Source of the DNA: Gemmatimonadetes bacterium 2013_60CM_65_52
Lineage (GTDB): Bacteria > Gemmatimonadota > Gemmatimonadetes > Gemmatimonadales > Gemmatimonadaceae
Assembly: GCA_002215645.1 (NCBI GenBank)
Contig: NGFI01000014.1
Span: forward strand, 372,001 to 436,000
Length of the DNA: 64,000 nucleotides
Direction: 5' to 3'
Below the pieces are notes generated by a model, which saw only the letters and a program-made list of their open reading frames with translations, did not search any database and was not told the DNA's origin. Position 1 is the first letter of the stretch. Each line of letters begins with the position of its first letter. Below, in pieces: positions 15,956 to 23,574 of this stretch. The translations under genes were made by a program, and so were the position numbers.

Positions 15956-15984
15956 ATTTTCGGACGGTGGGACGGCATTGTCAA
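15956..15984 (-). promoter_or_regulatory. Sigma70-type promoter of the Met/Cys leader and ATP-grasp/LLM unit
   Basis: On the minus strand a perfect -35 TTGACA (15984-15979), a 17-bp spacer and a -10 GAAAAT (15961-15956, four of six to consensus). Seven bases separate the -10 from the A of the leader ATG at 15948, so transcription should start at or next to that A. The promoter lies within 35 bp of the end of the upstream gene at 16014. Confidence 0.65.
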
Positions 15985-16013
15985 GCCGACGCCGTCCACG
16001 GAGGCGGCCAGCG

Positions 16014-18398
16014 TCAGAATCGCGCCTCGACGTAGGTATCGATCCGCCACATGCGCTCGGGATTGATGCCGCGCGCGACGTCGAAGCGGATGAGTCCGTC
16101 CATCACGGAGAACCCCGCGCCGACTCCGGACATCGGAAGTCCGATGCTCCGCCACGCCGTGCGATCGCCGGCCCAGCCGAAGTCCGAAAACAGCACCGGG
16201 CGAAGGAGCGCACTGCCGTGCGCCAACTCTGCACGCGCGAGCCAGAAGGCATTTCCCGTCTCCTTGCCGGGACGTTGGCCGCGGACGGTCTGCGTTCCGC
16301 CCAGGAACCAGAAGCGCTGCGCGGGCAGCGCACCCGCCGAGGTACCCGCCGCGAGGGTGAGCGCCGCGGCGCCATCGCCGATGCCATGTGAGGCGGTGAG
16401 ATCCGCTGCCGCGCGCGCGTAGCTGCCGGTGTCTCCTCGCGCCGCCTCGAGGCGTACGTCGCTCAACAAACGAAAGCCTTCCGGATCGAGCCCCATGCTT
16501 GCGAGATGTCGGGCGCGCGCGCCGACGTACACGCCTTTGTCCGCAGTCAAGTTGGGCTCGAAGCTGGAGCCCATGGTTACGCGAGCAAAGGAGAACGTCG
16601 TCTTCTGGACTGCTGTGCGCTGCTGCTCCGCGAAGAGCGACCAGAGGAAACCGCCGCCAGCGGCTCCATCGGGTACAGACGTCAGCTCCAGCCCCGAGGC
16701 GCGGTAGTAGAATCCTTCGTCGCGGCCAAAGAGCAGTGCAGAGATGGAGCTGCCGAGTGACAGCGGGTTGCCCCAGTCGCCGGCGGAGACGAGGCGATTG
16801 TACGCCCCAACGGAGAGCGTGCGCCTCAGATCGCTGCGCGACGCGAACAGCTCGACGGCCGGTTGCCAGTCCGCGATACCAATGCGACCTGTCGCGTGCA
16901 GCGAGTAACCCGCGCCCAGCTCCTGGTCGATCCTCGCTCCACCGGAAATGCCCTCCACCCGATTGTACCGAAAATTCTGGAGCTCGGCATGCGGCGGCAG
17001 CGGTGCAAAGTCGGCCTGAGCTCCCATGCTGAGCGCCTGTGTCACGAGCGCATCCATCTCGACCGCGCCGAAGGTCTCCTCGCCCTTGTCGTAGATGGAG
17101 GGCGGAAGATCGGGAGAATTCGCGAGGCGTGTGGAATCGCACGGAATGCGCGTGAGCACCGGATTCGGGTTGCCGCGAGACGTCCGTACGCGCGTTCGCA
17201 CGCCGATGCTGTCGCACTGCGCCTTGTTTCGCGCCCGACGGTCCTCTCGCACCGTTTCCTCATGCTCGCCCGAACCGACCGTCACCTCGACCGTGGTTCC
17301 GCCTTGCGTTCGTGCGCTGTCCTTCGCCACCTCGATCTTCGGAAGCGGCGCTCCTGAGTTCACGTGCTCGTACGTGTACTTCTGCTCCAGCTTCATCGGG
17401 ATGTGCATGAAGCCCGCGGTCGCGTTGCCCTCCATCACCTGGAGACGTGGAAGCCAGAAGCGCCCTTGATACAGACCGTACTCTACGCCGATCGCACTGA
17501 TCGACGCGGTCATGGGGAACATGAGCGGCTTCATGATCGTGGGAACGTCCTCGAACGACTTCGGGTCGTCTTCCTCGGCCACCGCCTTGATGTCCATCGG
17601 CACGCTCATGCGGTATGCGGCCCGCACGAGATGGCCGCCGTCGAGATCGAACCAGAGCGAGCCGACAGCGAGGTTCCATTTCGGTGCGCGCGGGCGCACC
17701 TGGAGCTCTCGCAGCCGAATCGCGTGTCCGTCGGGAAGCCGGAACGTCGCTGAATCACCGGTCTTGAACGTGTAGTACGCCTCGGATCCGGCTGCCAATG
17801 GATTCACGACGCCCTCATTCTCATCCACCGCTTCACGAGCGGCGCTCGAGCCGATCCACATGGTCTCGCTGCCGGGATAGTACGGAATCGGCGTGATGTC
17901 GCCGGTGAGATCGACATGTGCCGACTTCCCCGCGATCGGTATCGCCGTTCTGGAGCCCGTGACGTCGACGTATGCGCCCACGTCGCGACGCCATTGTACG
18001 CGCGTCGCGCTTTCCGTCCGGAACGCAAGGCGATCGCGTCCGAACCTCGTGAAGGCGAGTCCCACTGAAATGCGCTGGTACGTCGTGGCATCGTACGACG
18101 CGAGCGACGAATCCAGCCGCATGCGCGCCTGTCTCGCGAGCAACAGCAGGGGCCGGGCCGCGCTGTCCCGAAATGCCGTGGCAAGATGCTCGGCCGTGAC
18201 CGGCACTCGCTTGGGCTCGCGGTGCACGCGGATGGAGTCGCGACGGGCGCGCGCCAGTGCGCGCACCGAGTCACGCGTCAGTTGCTTTGCCGCCCGCGTC
18301 GAGTCGCGCCCCGATTGCTCGGCGGACGCCGCGGGCCGCGCCTGCTGCGTGGGTACTGGCGCGGCCTGCAGGACCACAACGATGACAGCAGCGAGCAT
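16014..18398 (-). CDS. Outer-membrane protein with Omp85-like C-terminal barrel
   Basis: 794 residues. The signal peptide is MLAAVIVVVLQAAPVPTQQA. An Arg/Asp/Ser-rich segment follows (about 25-60), then a mostly beta domain (about 100-370) with YQRISVGLAFTRFGRDRLAFRTE and a gap-like linker rich in charged residues. From about 450 comes a beta-barrel ending FWFLGGTQTVRGQRPG and a last strand RIDTYVEARF with terminal Phe. The LGGxxxVRG motif is the L6-loop signature of Omp85 barrels (BamA, TamA, FhaC). I see no clear POTRA domains, so this is not BamA itself. The N-terminal part may be related to DUF5686-type proteins. Function is unknown; insertion or surface display of a lipid or protein is possible. 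Confidence 0.7.
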   Translation of the reverse strand: MLAAVIVVVLQAAPVPTQQARPAASAEQSGRDSTRAAKQLTRDSVRALARARRDSIRVHREPKRVPVTAEHLATAFRDSAARPLLLLARQARMRLDSSLASYDATTYQRISVGLAFTRFGRDRLAFRTESATRVQWRRDVGAYVDVTGSRTAIPIAGKSAHVDLTGDITPIPYYPGSETMWIGSSAAREAVDENEGVVNPLAAGSEAYYTFKTGDSATFRLPDGHAIRLRELQVRPRAPKWNLAVGSLWFDLDGGHLVRAAYRMSVPMDIKAVAEEDDPKSFEDVPTIMKPLMFPMTASISAIGVEYGLYQGRFWLPRLQVMEGNATAGFMHIPMKLEQKYTYEHVNSGAPLPKIEVAKDSARTQGGTTVEVTVGSGEHEETVREDRRARNKAQCDSIGVRTRVRTSRGNPNPVLTRIPCDSTRLANSPDLPPSIYDKGEETFGAVEMDALVTQALSMGAQADFAPLPPHAELQNFRYNRVEGISGGARIDQELGAGYSLHATGRIGIADWQPAVELFASRSDLRRTLSVGAYNRLVSAGDWGNPLSLGSSISALLFGRDEGFYYRASGLELTSVPDGAAGGGFLWSLFAEQQRTAVQKTTFSFARVTMGSSFEPNLTADKGVYVGARARHLASMGLDPEGFRLLSDVRLEAARGDTGSYARAAADLTASHGIGDGAAALTLAAGTSAGALPAQRFWFLGGTQTVRGQRPGKETGNAFWLARAELAHGSALLRPVLFSDFGWAGDRTAWRSIGLPMSGVGAGFSVMDGLIRFDVARGINPERMWRIDTYVEARF

Positions 18399-18446
18399 AG
18401 CCGAACGACTCGGTGGCGAGATGGGAGTGCCCCCACGTACGCCACA

Positions 18447-18468
18447 CGGGCGGAAAAGTTTCCGCCCG
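18447..18468 (-). terminator. Perfect palindrome after M14 peptidase gene, terminator-like
   Basis: Arms CGGGCGGAAA and TTTCCGCCCG separated by 2 bp form a near-continuous 10-bp stem. It begins 3 bp after the stop of the M14 peptidase gene (18471) and sits 49 bp before the start of the next minus-strand gene. No T-run follows, so termination may depend on the inner A/T part or on Rho, or the site may bind a protein. Confidence 0.5.
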
Positions 18469-18470
18469 GC

Positions 18471-20783
18471 CTAGTGACGCAGTGCGTTCCAGATGATGGG
18501 GTACGTCGCCATGCTCTGCGCGCGGTACTGCGGCCGGAAGCCGAACAGCACCACGTGGCCCCTGGCTCGCCTGACGTCGACGAGCGCCGCTCTGCCAGCA
18601 AGACGCGGCGCACCGAGCAACCAGCCTGACAAGAGCGGATTCTCTCCTGCGGCGGGATAGCGCGCGACGACCGTGACCCTGCTGGAGTCGCTCACCGAAA
18701 ACGCGGGCGATCCCTCGAACCAGATCGCGGGCTCCGGCGCGGAGTACCCAGCAAGCAATGGGCTCGACCGGTCGAGCTCCACACGCAACAGCGACCCAGG
18801 CGCGTAGAAATCGCTTGGGCGCACACCGGCGAGCACGTTCGCGACGGGAAGCTGGAGTGCCTCGATGGCGTAGCTGCTTGCTTCGTTGAAAGCGAGCACC
18901 GTGCCGCCCGAGTCCACGAACGTGCGCAGCGCCGCCGCACCGGCGTCTCCGAGTCCGCCCTTCAGTGAATCGGGATAGCTCCCAGCGGGTCCCTGCTGAA
19001 TGGCGCGTGCCTGCTGATCGGGAATGATGACCGCATCGAAGCGCGCATTGAGGTTGCCCGCCCGCACGTCACGTGCGGTGAGCGTCGTAAACGGGATCCG
19101 ATACTGGTCGAAGACCCAGCGAGTCCACCCCTCGTCCATCGACGGAGTGGCATTCCGGAAGATGGCAATGCGCCGGTTTCCGTCGTGCGAGAGTCCGGCG
19201 GCCAGCCACGGCATCGGAGCCACGACGGCGAGCGGCGTCGCTGCGACTCTGACCAGTGCGGGAGACGCAAAGACATCGAACCCGTAGAGCAGCGGCAGCG
19301 TGTGGGCGACGACGTCATATGGCCGCTTCGGCGGCCCGCCCGGATACTCGTGCAGATCGGGGTAACGCTGCCGCTCGAGGAGGGTCTTCGCGAACGCGCC
19401 ATACGGTTGTGCGATGTTGATCAGGTAGCTCCCGGCCGCGAATGCTCGTGCGTTCGCGCTGAAGGCCGTGTCGGCGCGCAGGATCTCCACCTGCCCGCGC
19501 TGCAGGATGCGAAGCACCGCATTCACCGCGGTGTCGCGCGAGGGCTGGGGAGGAATGATGAGTGTCGCCGGCCAGTCTGAGCGCCCCGGCGCTCCTTTGC
19601 CCTGCACGGCGCGCTTCTGCACTTCGCCATAGCTCGCCATCCACATCGCGCGGTCCGTTGCCGCCTGTGCGAGCAGTGCCCACGACGCGGCGGTCTGATA
19701 GCGCACGATGTCACCGATCGTCCAGGTGCCGCCCATCCACCGCGTCAGGAAGTCCACGCCTGACACTTTCGGGTCGACGTTGTATCCGGGGCGAAGGGAA
19801 TCGAAGGGCACGGCGAGCGGCGAGGCCAACGACGCGCTCGCGGTCTCGGTGAGGATGCGGATGGCACCGTGATAGTGCTGAAACGCGCGCGCGGGCGTCC
19901 AGCCGTCGTATGCGGTGTTGTTGCCGATACCGGTGAATCCCCGGCTCGTGAGGCGCCACGTCATCGACTTGCCCATCTGCGCCACGCCGGCCATGAGGAT
20001 CGGGTCGATGTCGGGCTCGATGGGATCCATGTAGGGCGGGATGAAGATTCTCGTCCCGAACGCTCCCTGCTGGTGAATGTCGTTGACGATCTGCGGATGC
20101 CACTGGTCGTACAGCGAGTCGACGACCATCTGCGTCTCGACCTGCGTGAACGCATACCAGTCACGATTGTTGTCGTGACCCGTGTAGTGATGGTAAAGCT
20201 CCGGCGGATTCGTTCCCTCCCACGCCGTGCCGAGCGAGCTGCGATACCAGTCACCGACGATGTCCACGCCGTCGGGGTTCACTGAGGGCACCAGGATCAC
20301 GAGTGTGTTCTTCCTGATGGACCGCGCTTCGTCGCTCTCGCCCGACACCATGTCGTAGGCGAGGCGCAGCGGAGTGAGAATGCCGCCAACTTCGGTGGAG
20401 TGAATGCTCGACGTGATGAGCACGACCACTTTCCCGTCGCGCTCGAGTGCCGAGCGTTCACGCGACGTCGTCAGGCGTGGGTCGGCGAGTCGGCGTTGCG
20501 CGTCCTTCAGCGCCGGAAGGTGTGCGATGGTCGCGGAATCACCGATGAATGCGGCGAGAAAGGGCCGTCCGAGCGTCGTGCTGCCCAGCGTGCGCACTCG
20601 AATACGCGGCGACGCGGCCTCCAATGCATTGAAGTAGGCGACGACCTGACGCCACTGCGGCAGCTTGCGGTCGGTGCCCGGATCAAAGCCGATGACAGAT
20701 GCCGGTGTGGGGATGGGCCTCTGAGCGCCGATCACGCACGGTGAAAGTGCCAGCAGGGGTGCAATGAGGTGACGAAGACGCAT
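18471..20783 (-). CDS. Secreted M14-family zinc carboxypeptidase
   Basis: 770 residues with a signal peptide (MRLRHLIAPLLALSPCVIGAQ). The peptidase domain spans about 45-400. The zinc ligands are in SSIHSTEVGG (HxxE), the third His is probably in VNDIHQQGAFG, and SVNPDGVDIV is the conserved substrate-binding loop. NNRDWYAFTQVETQ is typical of the large M14 branch found in Gemmatimonadota and Bacteroidota. The C-terminal part (about 480-770) looks like a glutamine-amidotransferase-like or Rossmann domain (VVIPDQQARAI, LRTFVDSGGTVLAFNEASSYAI) and ends GHVVLFGFRPQYRAQSMATYPIIWNAL. It probably degrades peptides outside the inner membrane. The P1 peptidase gene lies 14 bp upstream, suggesting a peptidase operon. 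Confidence 0.88.
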   Translation of the reverse strand: MRLRHLIAPLLALSPCVIGAQRPIPTPASVIGFDPGTDRKLPQWRQVVAYFNALEAASPRIRVRTLGSTTLGRPFLAAFIGDSATIAHLPALKDAQRRLADPRLTTSRERSALERDGKVVVLITSSIHSTEVGGILTPLRLAYDMVSGESDEARSIRKNTLVILVPSVNPDGVDIVGDWYRSSLGTAWEGTNPPELYHHYTGHDNNRDWYAFTQVETQMVVDSLYDQWHPQIVNDIHQQGAFGTRIFIPPYMDPIEPDIDPILMAGVAQMGKSMTWRLTSRGFTGIGNNTAYDGWTPARAFQHYHGAIRILTETASASLASPLAVPFDSLRPGYNVDPKVSGVDFLTRWMGGTWTIGDIVRYQTAASWALLAQAATDRAMWMASYGEVQKRAVQGKGAPGRSDWPATLIIPPQPSRDTAVNAVLRILQRGQVEILRADTAFSANARAFAAGSYLINIAQPYGAFAKTLLERQRYPDLHEYPGGPPKRPYDVVAHTLPLLYGFDVFASPALVRVAATPLAVVAPMPWLAAGLSHDGNRRIAIFRNATPSMDEGWTRWVFDQYRIPFTTLTARDVRAGNLNARFDAVIIPDQQARAIQQGPAGSYPDSLKGGLGDAGAAALRTFVDSGGTVLAFNEASSYAIEALQLPVANVLAGVRPSDFYAPGSLLRVELDRSSPLLAGYSAPEPAIWFEGSPAFSVSDSSRVTVVARYPAAGENPLLSGWLLGAPRLAGRAALVDVRRARGHVVLFGFRPQYRAQSMATYPIIWNALRH

Positions 20784-20797
20784 CGGTGGTCGGGGGG

Positions 20798-21963
20798 TCA
20801 GCGGGCGGGAACGTTGTACTTCGCGAGAATTTCCTTGACGCGGTCGAGAGGGATGGCCTCTATCGTTCGGCCGCGGCTGGTGACGGTCGTCGCCATGAAG
20901 AGGGAATTGTATATCGCCTCTTCGGTGGCCTCGATGACCGCCTCGAACAATGGGGACATGTCGTCGTTCGGCAGCTCGGCCGGCATGAGAACGCGGCGCG
21001 TGCTGTCTCCGTTGACGCGAGACACCGTCGCTGCCGAGCGACGCACGCTCGGCGACGTGGAGAATGCGATGACGAAATCACCGGAGCCGTTGGACGCATC
21101 GGAGCCAGTGCGCGCGAGACCCATCATCGCACGCGCCGCGAGCCGCCCGAGGTTTCGGTCGGAGAGCGGCGCGTCCGTGGCAACGACGATCATCACCGAG
21201 CCGTCGCCGCGTTCGCGCCCGAGAGCGCTCCTGAACGCGTAACGTCCGAGCTCGCGCCCCACCGGAGCGCCAAGCACCTGAAGGACGCCGCCGAAGTTGC
21301 TCTGGACGAGCACACCGACGGTCCACGCGCCCAGCGTAGCGGCAGTACGCGCGATGACGTTCCGATACCGCCCTTCCACTCGAACGCGATCGTCCCTGCA
21401 CCGGCGCCGACGCTTCCTTCGGCAACCGGACCCGCGCTCGCATTCAGCAGAGCAGAGTGGACGGCCTCCGCGCCGATCGGGCGTGAACGAATGGCATTGA
21501 GTCCGCCGTCGTTGGTTTCACCGACAACGGGATTGATGGACTGCACGCGCTCCATGCCCGGCTGCGCGAGGAGCTCGGCGACGAGCGCATCGGCGGCGCG
21601 CCAGACACACAGCGTGCACGTGAGGAGAATGGGCGTCTCGAGCTCGCCAAGCTCACGAAGCTGCGTTGCGCCGACGAGCTTTCCGAACGCGTTTCCCACG
21701 TGCACTGCGGCAGGCACGCGATCCAGAAACAGGTTGCCGCCGTGAGGAAGAATCGCGGTGACGCCGGTGTGGACGGAGTCGCCGAGCACCACCGTCGCGT
21801 GGCCGACGCGCACGCCACTCACATCCGTGATGGCATTGTGAGGGCCCGGCGAAAAGATACCGGGTGCGACGCCGAGCTCCCGCGCTCGCGCACGTGGGGA
21901 CTGAGCACGAGCGGCTGCTGCGATGACGAGAGCGACCAGTGCGATCCCTGCTCGGAGTCTCAT
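20798..21963 (-). pseudogene. P1-family aminopeptidase/esterase (DmpA/BapA type), frameshifted
   Basis: A secreted P1 peptidase of about 388 residues if one base is restored. The first frame (21963 to about 21342) has a signal peptide, then GIFSPGPHNAITDVSGVRVGHATV, GGLNAIRSR and FEWKGGIGTSSRVLP. The second frame continues with TLGAWTVGVLVQSNFGG and RGDGSVMIVVATDAPLSDRN, where the Ser (codon at 21199-21197) is the autoprocessing nucleophile. The join falls at about 21339-21342, where CTGCCGCTACG lacks one base. Without that base no product contains both halves, and the nucleophile lies after the break. The family removes N-terminal D- or beta-amino acids. It is likely co-transcribed with the M14 peptidase. 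Confidence 0.85.
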
Positions 21964-22006
21964 GGGCCAAACATGTGGCGTGCGTCACACCGCCGTCAAA
22001 ACAACC

Positions 22007-22035
22007 TTGCGGGCGGCATATCCCTCGCGTATTGT
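22007..22035 (+). promoter_or_regulatory. Promoter of the aromatic leader/DAHP synthase operon
   Basis: TTGCGG (22007-22012, four of six to -35) and TATTGT (22030-22035, four of six to -10) are separated by 17 bp. The -10 ends six bases before the A of the leader ATG at 22042, so transcription would start at the initiation codon and the mRNA would be leaderless. Confidence 0.55.
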
Positions 22036-22041
22036 GCATGC

Positions 22042-22128
22042 ATGTCGCCACGCCCAGCCTTTTTTACGTACTTTTTTAGCTACGGCTACCGGACTCCGGG
22101 CCGTGGATGGCGACGTGCGCGCGACTGA
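22042..22128 (+). CDS. Phe/Tyr-rich leader peptide (28 aa) of the aromatic operon
   Basis: Short ORF starting MSPRPAFFTYFFSYGY and ending RTPGRGWRRARD. Residues 7-16 hold four Phe (all TTT) and three Tyr codons, with one Trp at 23. It precedes an intrinsic terminator (22156-22189) and the genes for DAHP synthase, chorismate mutase and prephenate dehydrogenase. This is the layout of phenylalanine/tyrosine attenuation as in pheL-type leaders. The segment CGGGCCG (22097-22103), just after the Phe/Tyr codons, is exactly complementary to the left arm of the terminator (22156-22162) and can serve as antiterminator when the ribosome stalls. No Shine-Dalgarno sequence is needed if the transcript begins at the ATG, as the promoter suggests. 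Confidence 0.8.
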   Translation: MSPRPAFFTYFFSYGYRTPGRGWRRARD

Positions 22129-22155
22129 GATCTGACATCTCGCCCACGAATCCTC

Positions 22156-22189
22156 CGGCCCGTGAGAAATCACGGGCCGTTTTGTTTTT
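22156..22189 (+). terminator. Attenuator terminator upstream of DAHP synthase
   Basis: A perfect 10-bp stem (CGGCCCGTGA with TCACGGGCCG) closed by a GAAA tetraloop and followed by TTTTGTTTTT. This is a textbook intrinsic terminator, 28 nt after the leader stop and 34 nt before the aroF start. Its left arm can instead pair with 22097-22103. Confidence 0.9.
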
Positions 22190-22222
22190 CTCCCGTTCGT
22201 CTGCCCCTCTTCGCTTCGTCCA

Positions 22223-23281
22223 ATGATCATCATCACGCGCCCCGACATCACCGACGCCGAGCTCGATCACATCCGCGAGCGTATCGAGGCGGTTGGCCTC
22301 CATACGCATCTCTCGCGGGGCGAGAAGCGCACCATCATCGGCTGCATCGGCGACGAATCCCTTCTTCAGGAGCTGCCGTTGCGGTCGATCCCCGGCGTGG
22401 AAAACGTCCTCGCCGTGCTGAAGCCGTACAAGCTCGCATCGCGCGAATTCTCGGTGAATCGCTCCATTGTACGTGTCGGTGCGAGCGCGGCGATCGGCGG
22501 CCAGGAGCTCGTCGTCATCGCCGGTCCCTGCTCTGTCGAGAATCGCGGAATGCTGCGCGAGACGGCCGACGCCGTGCGCGGTTCGGGCGCGCGCATTCTC
22601 CGGGGCGGCGCCTTCAAGCCGCGTTCGTCGCCCTACTCCTTCCAGGGGCTCGGCCGGGAGGCGCTGGCGCTCCTCGCCGACGTGCGGGCGGAATACGGTC
22701 TTCCCGTGGTGACGGAGGTGCTCGACACACGGGACGTCGATCTCGTGGCGGAGCACGCGGACATGTTGCAGGTGGGTGCGCGCAACATGCAGAACTACGC
22801 GCTGTTGTCGGAGCTCGGCCGCGTGCAGCGGCCCGTCCTGCTCAAGCGCGGACTCTCGGCGACCATCAGCGAGCTGCTGATGGCCGCGGAGTACATCATG
22901 GCGCACGGCAATCGGCAGGTCGTGCTGTGCGAGCGCGGCATTCGCACCTTCGAGCGCGCCACGCGCAATACGCTCGACGTCTCGGCGATTCCGGTGTTGC
23001 AGCGGGAAACGCACCTGCCGGTCATCGTCGATCCGAGTCATGCCGGCGGGGACGCGGCGCTCGTCGCGCCGCTCGCGTTCGCGGCCATTGCGGCGGGAGC
23101 GGACGGGCTCATCGTCGAAGTGCATCCCAGCCCGGAGGACGCGCTCTCCGACGGCGATCAGTCTCTGGACATTCCGGCATTCGATGCGTTGATGCAGCGT
23201 CTGCCCGCCTTTGCCGCGGCGGCCGGACGCGCGCTCACGCTCGACGGCACGACGGCACTCGCGGGAGCAGCCGTCGCATGA
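22223..23281 (+). CDS. aroF: 3-deoxy-7-phosphoheptulonate (DAHP) synthase, type Ibeta
   Basis: Condenses phosphoenolpyruvate and erythrose 4-phosphate, the first step of the shikimate pathway. 352 residues: an N-terminal ferredoxin-like/ACT-like regulatory domain (about 1-70, [23 protein letters not shown]...[18 protein letters not shown]), then a TIM barrel with [74 protein letters not shown] and [17 protein letters not shown]. The ACT-like domain in relatives gives allosteric control by aromatic amino acids. It ends in an ATGA overlap with chorismate mutase. Transcription is probably attenuated by the leader at 22042-22189. Confidence 0.96.
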   Translation: MIIITRPDITDAELDHIRERIEAVGLHTHLSRGEKRTIIGCIGDESLLQELPLRSIPGVENVLAVLKPYKLASREFSVNRSIVRVGASAAIGGQELVVIAGPCSVENRGMLRETADAVRGSGARILRGGAFKPRSSPYSFQGLGREALALLADVRAEYGLPVVTEVLDTRDVDLVAEHADMLQVGARNMQNYALLSELGRVQRPVLLKRGLSATISELLMAAEYIMAHGNRQVVLCERGIRTFERATRNTLDVSAIPVLQRETHLPVIVDPSHAGGDAALVAPLAFAAIAAGADGLIVEVHPSPEDALSDGDQSLDIPAFDALMQRLPAFAAAAGRALTLDGTTALAGAAVA

Positions 23282-23574
23282 CGCCCGATGGCGGCAGCGA
23301 TCCGCTCGAAGGGCTCGGCCGATTTAGAACGGAGATCGAGGACATCGACCGCCGTCTCGTCGCGCTGCTTGCGGATCGCGTGGCGCTTGGGAAGAAGACG
23401 GCGGAGATGAAGCGGGCGGCGGGACTGCCCATCCTCGATCCGCAGCGAGAGGCAGAAGTCATCAGACGCGCCGTCACCGCCGCCCGCGAGCGCGACCTGC
23501 CGCCCGAGCGGATCCGTGAGATCTTCTGGCACATCGTCGGACTCTCGCGCACGGTGCAGGAGAGTGGCGCGTGA
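23278..23574 (+). CDS. Chorismate mutase (AroQ type)
   Basis: 98 residues, all-helical AroQ fold. Helix 1 is FRTEIEDIDRRLVALLADRVALGKKTAEMKR with the active-site Arg and Lys positions, followed by LPILDPQREAEVIRRAV and a last helix REIFWHIVGLSRTVQ. It converts chorismate to prephenate. It is freestanding rather than fused to DAHP synthase or a dehydrogenase. ATGA overlap upstream and GTGA overlap downstream tie it to aroF and tyrA. Confidence 0.93.
   Translation: MTPDGGSDPLEGLGRFRTEIEDIDRRLVALLADRVALGKKTAEMKRAAGLPILDPQREAEVIRRAVTAARERDLPPERIREIFWHIVGLSRTVQESGA

Noticed and set aside
15949-15957. Upstream ATG at 15957 as start of the Met/Cys leader
   Set aside because: It overlaps the -10 element and would not be in the transcript.
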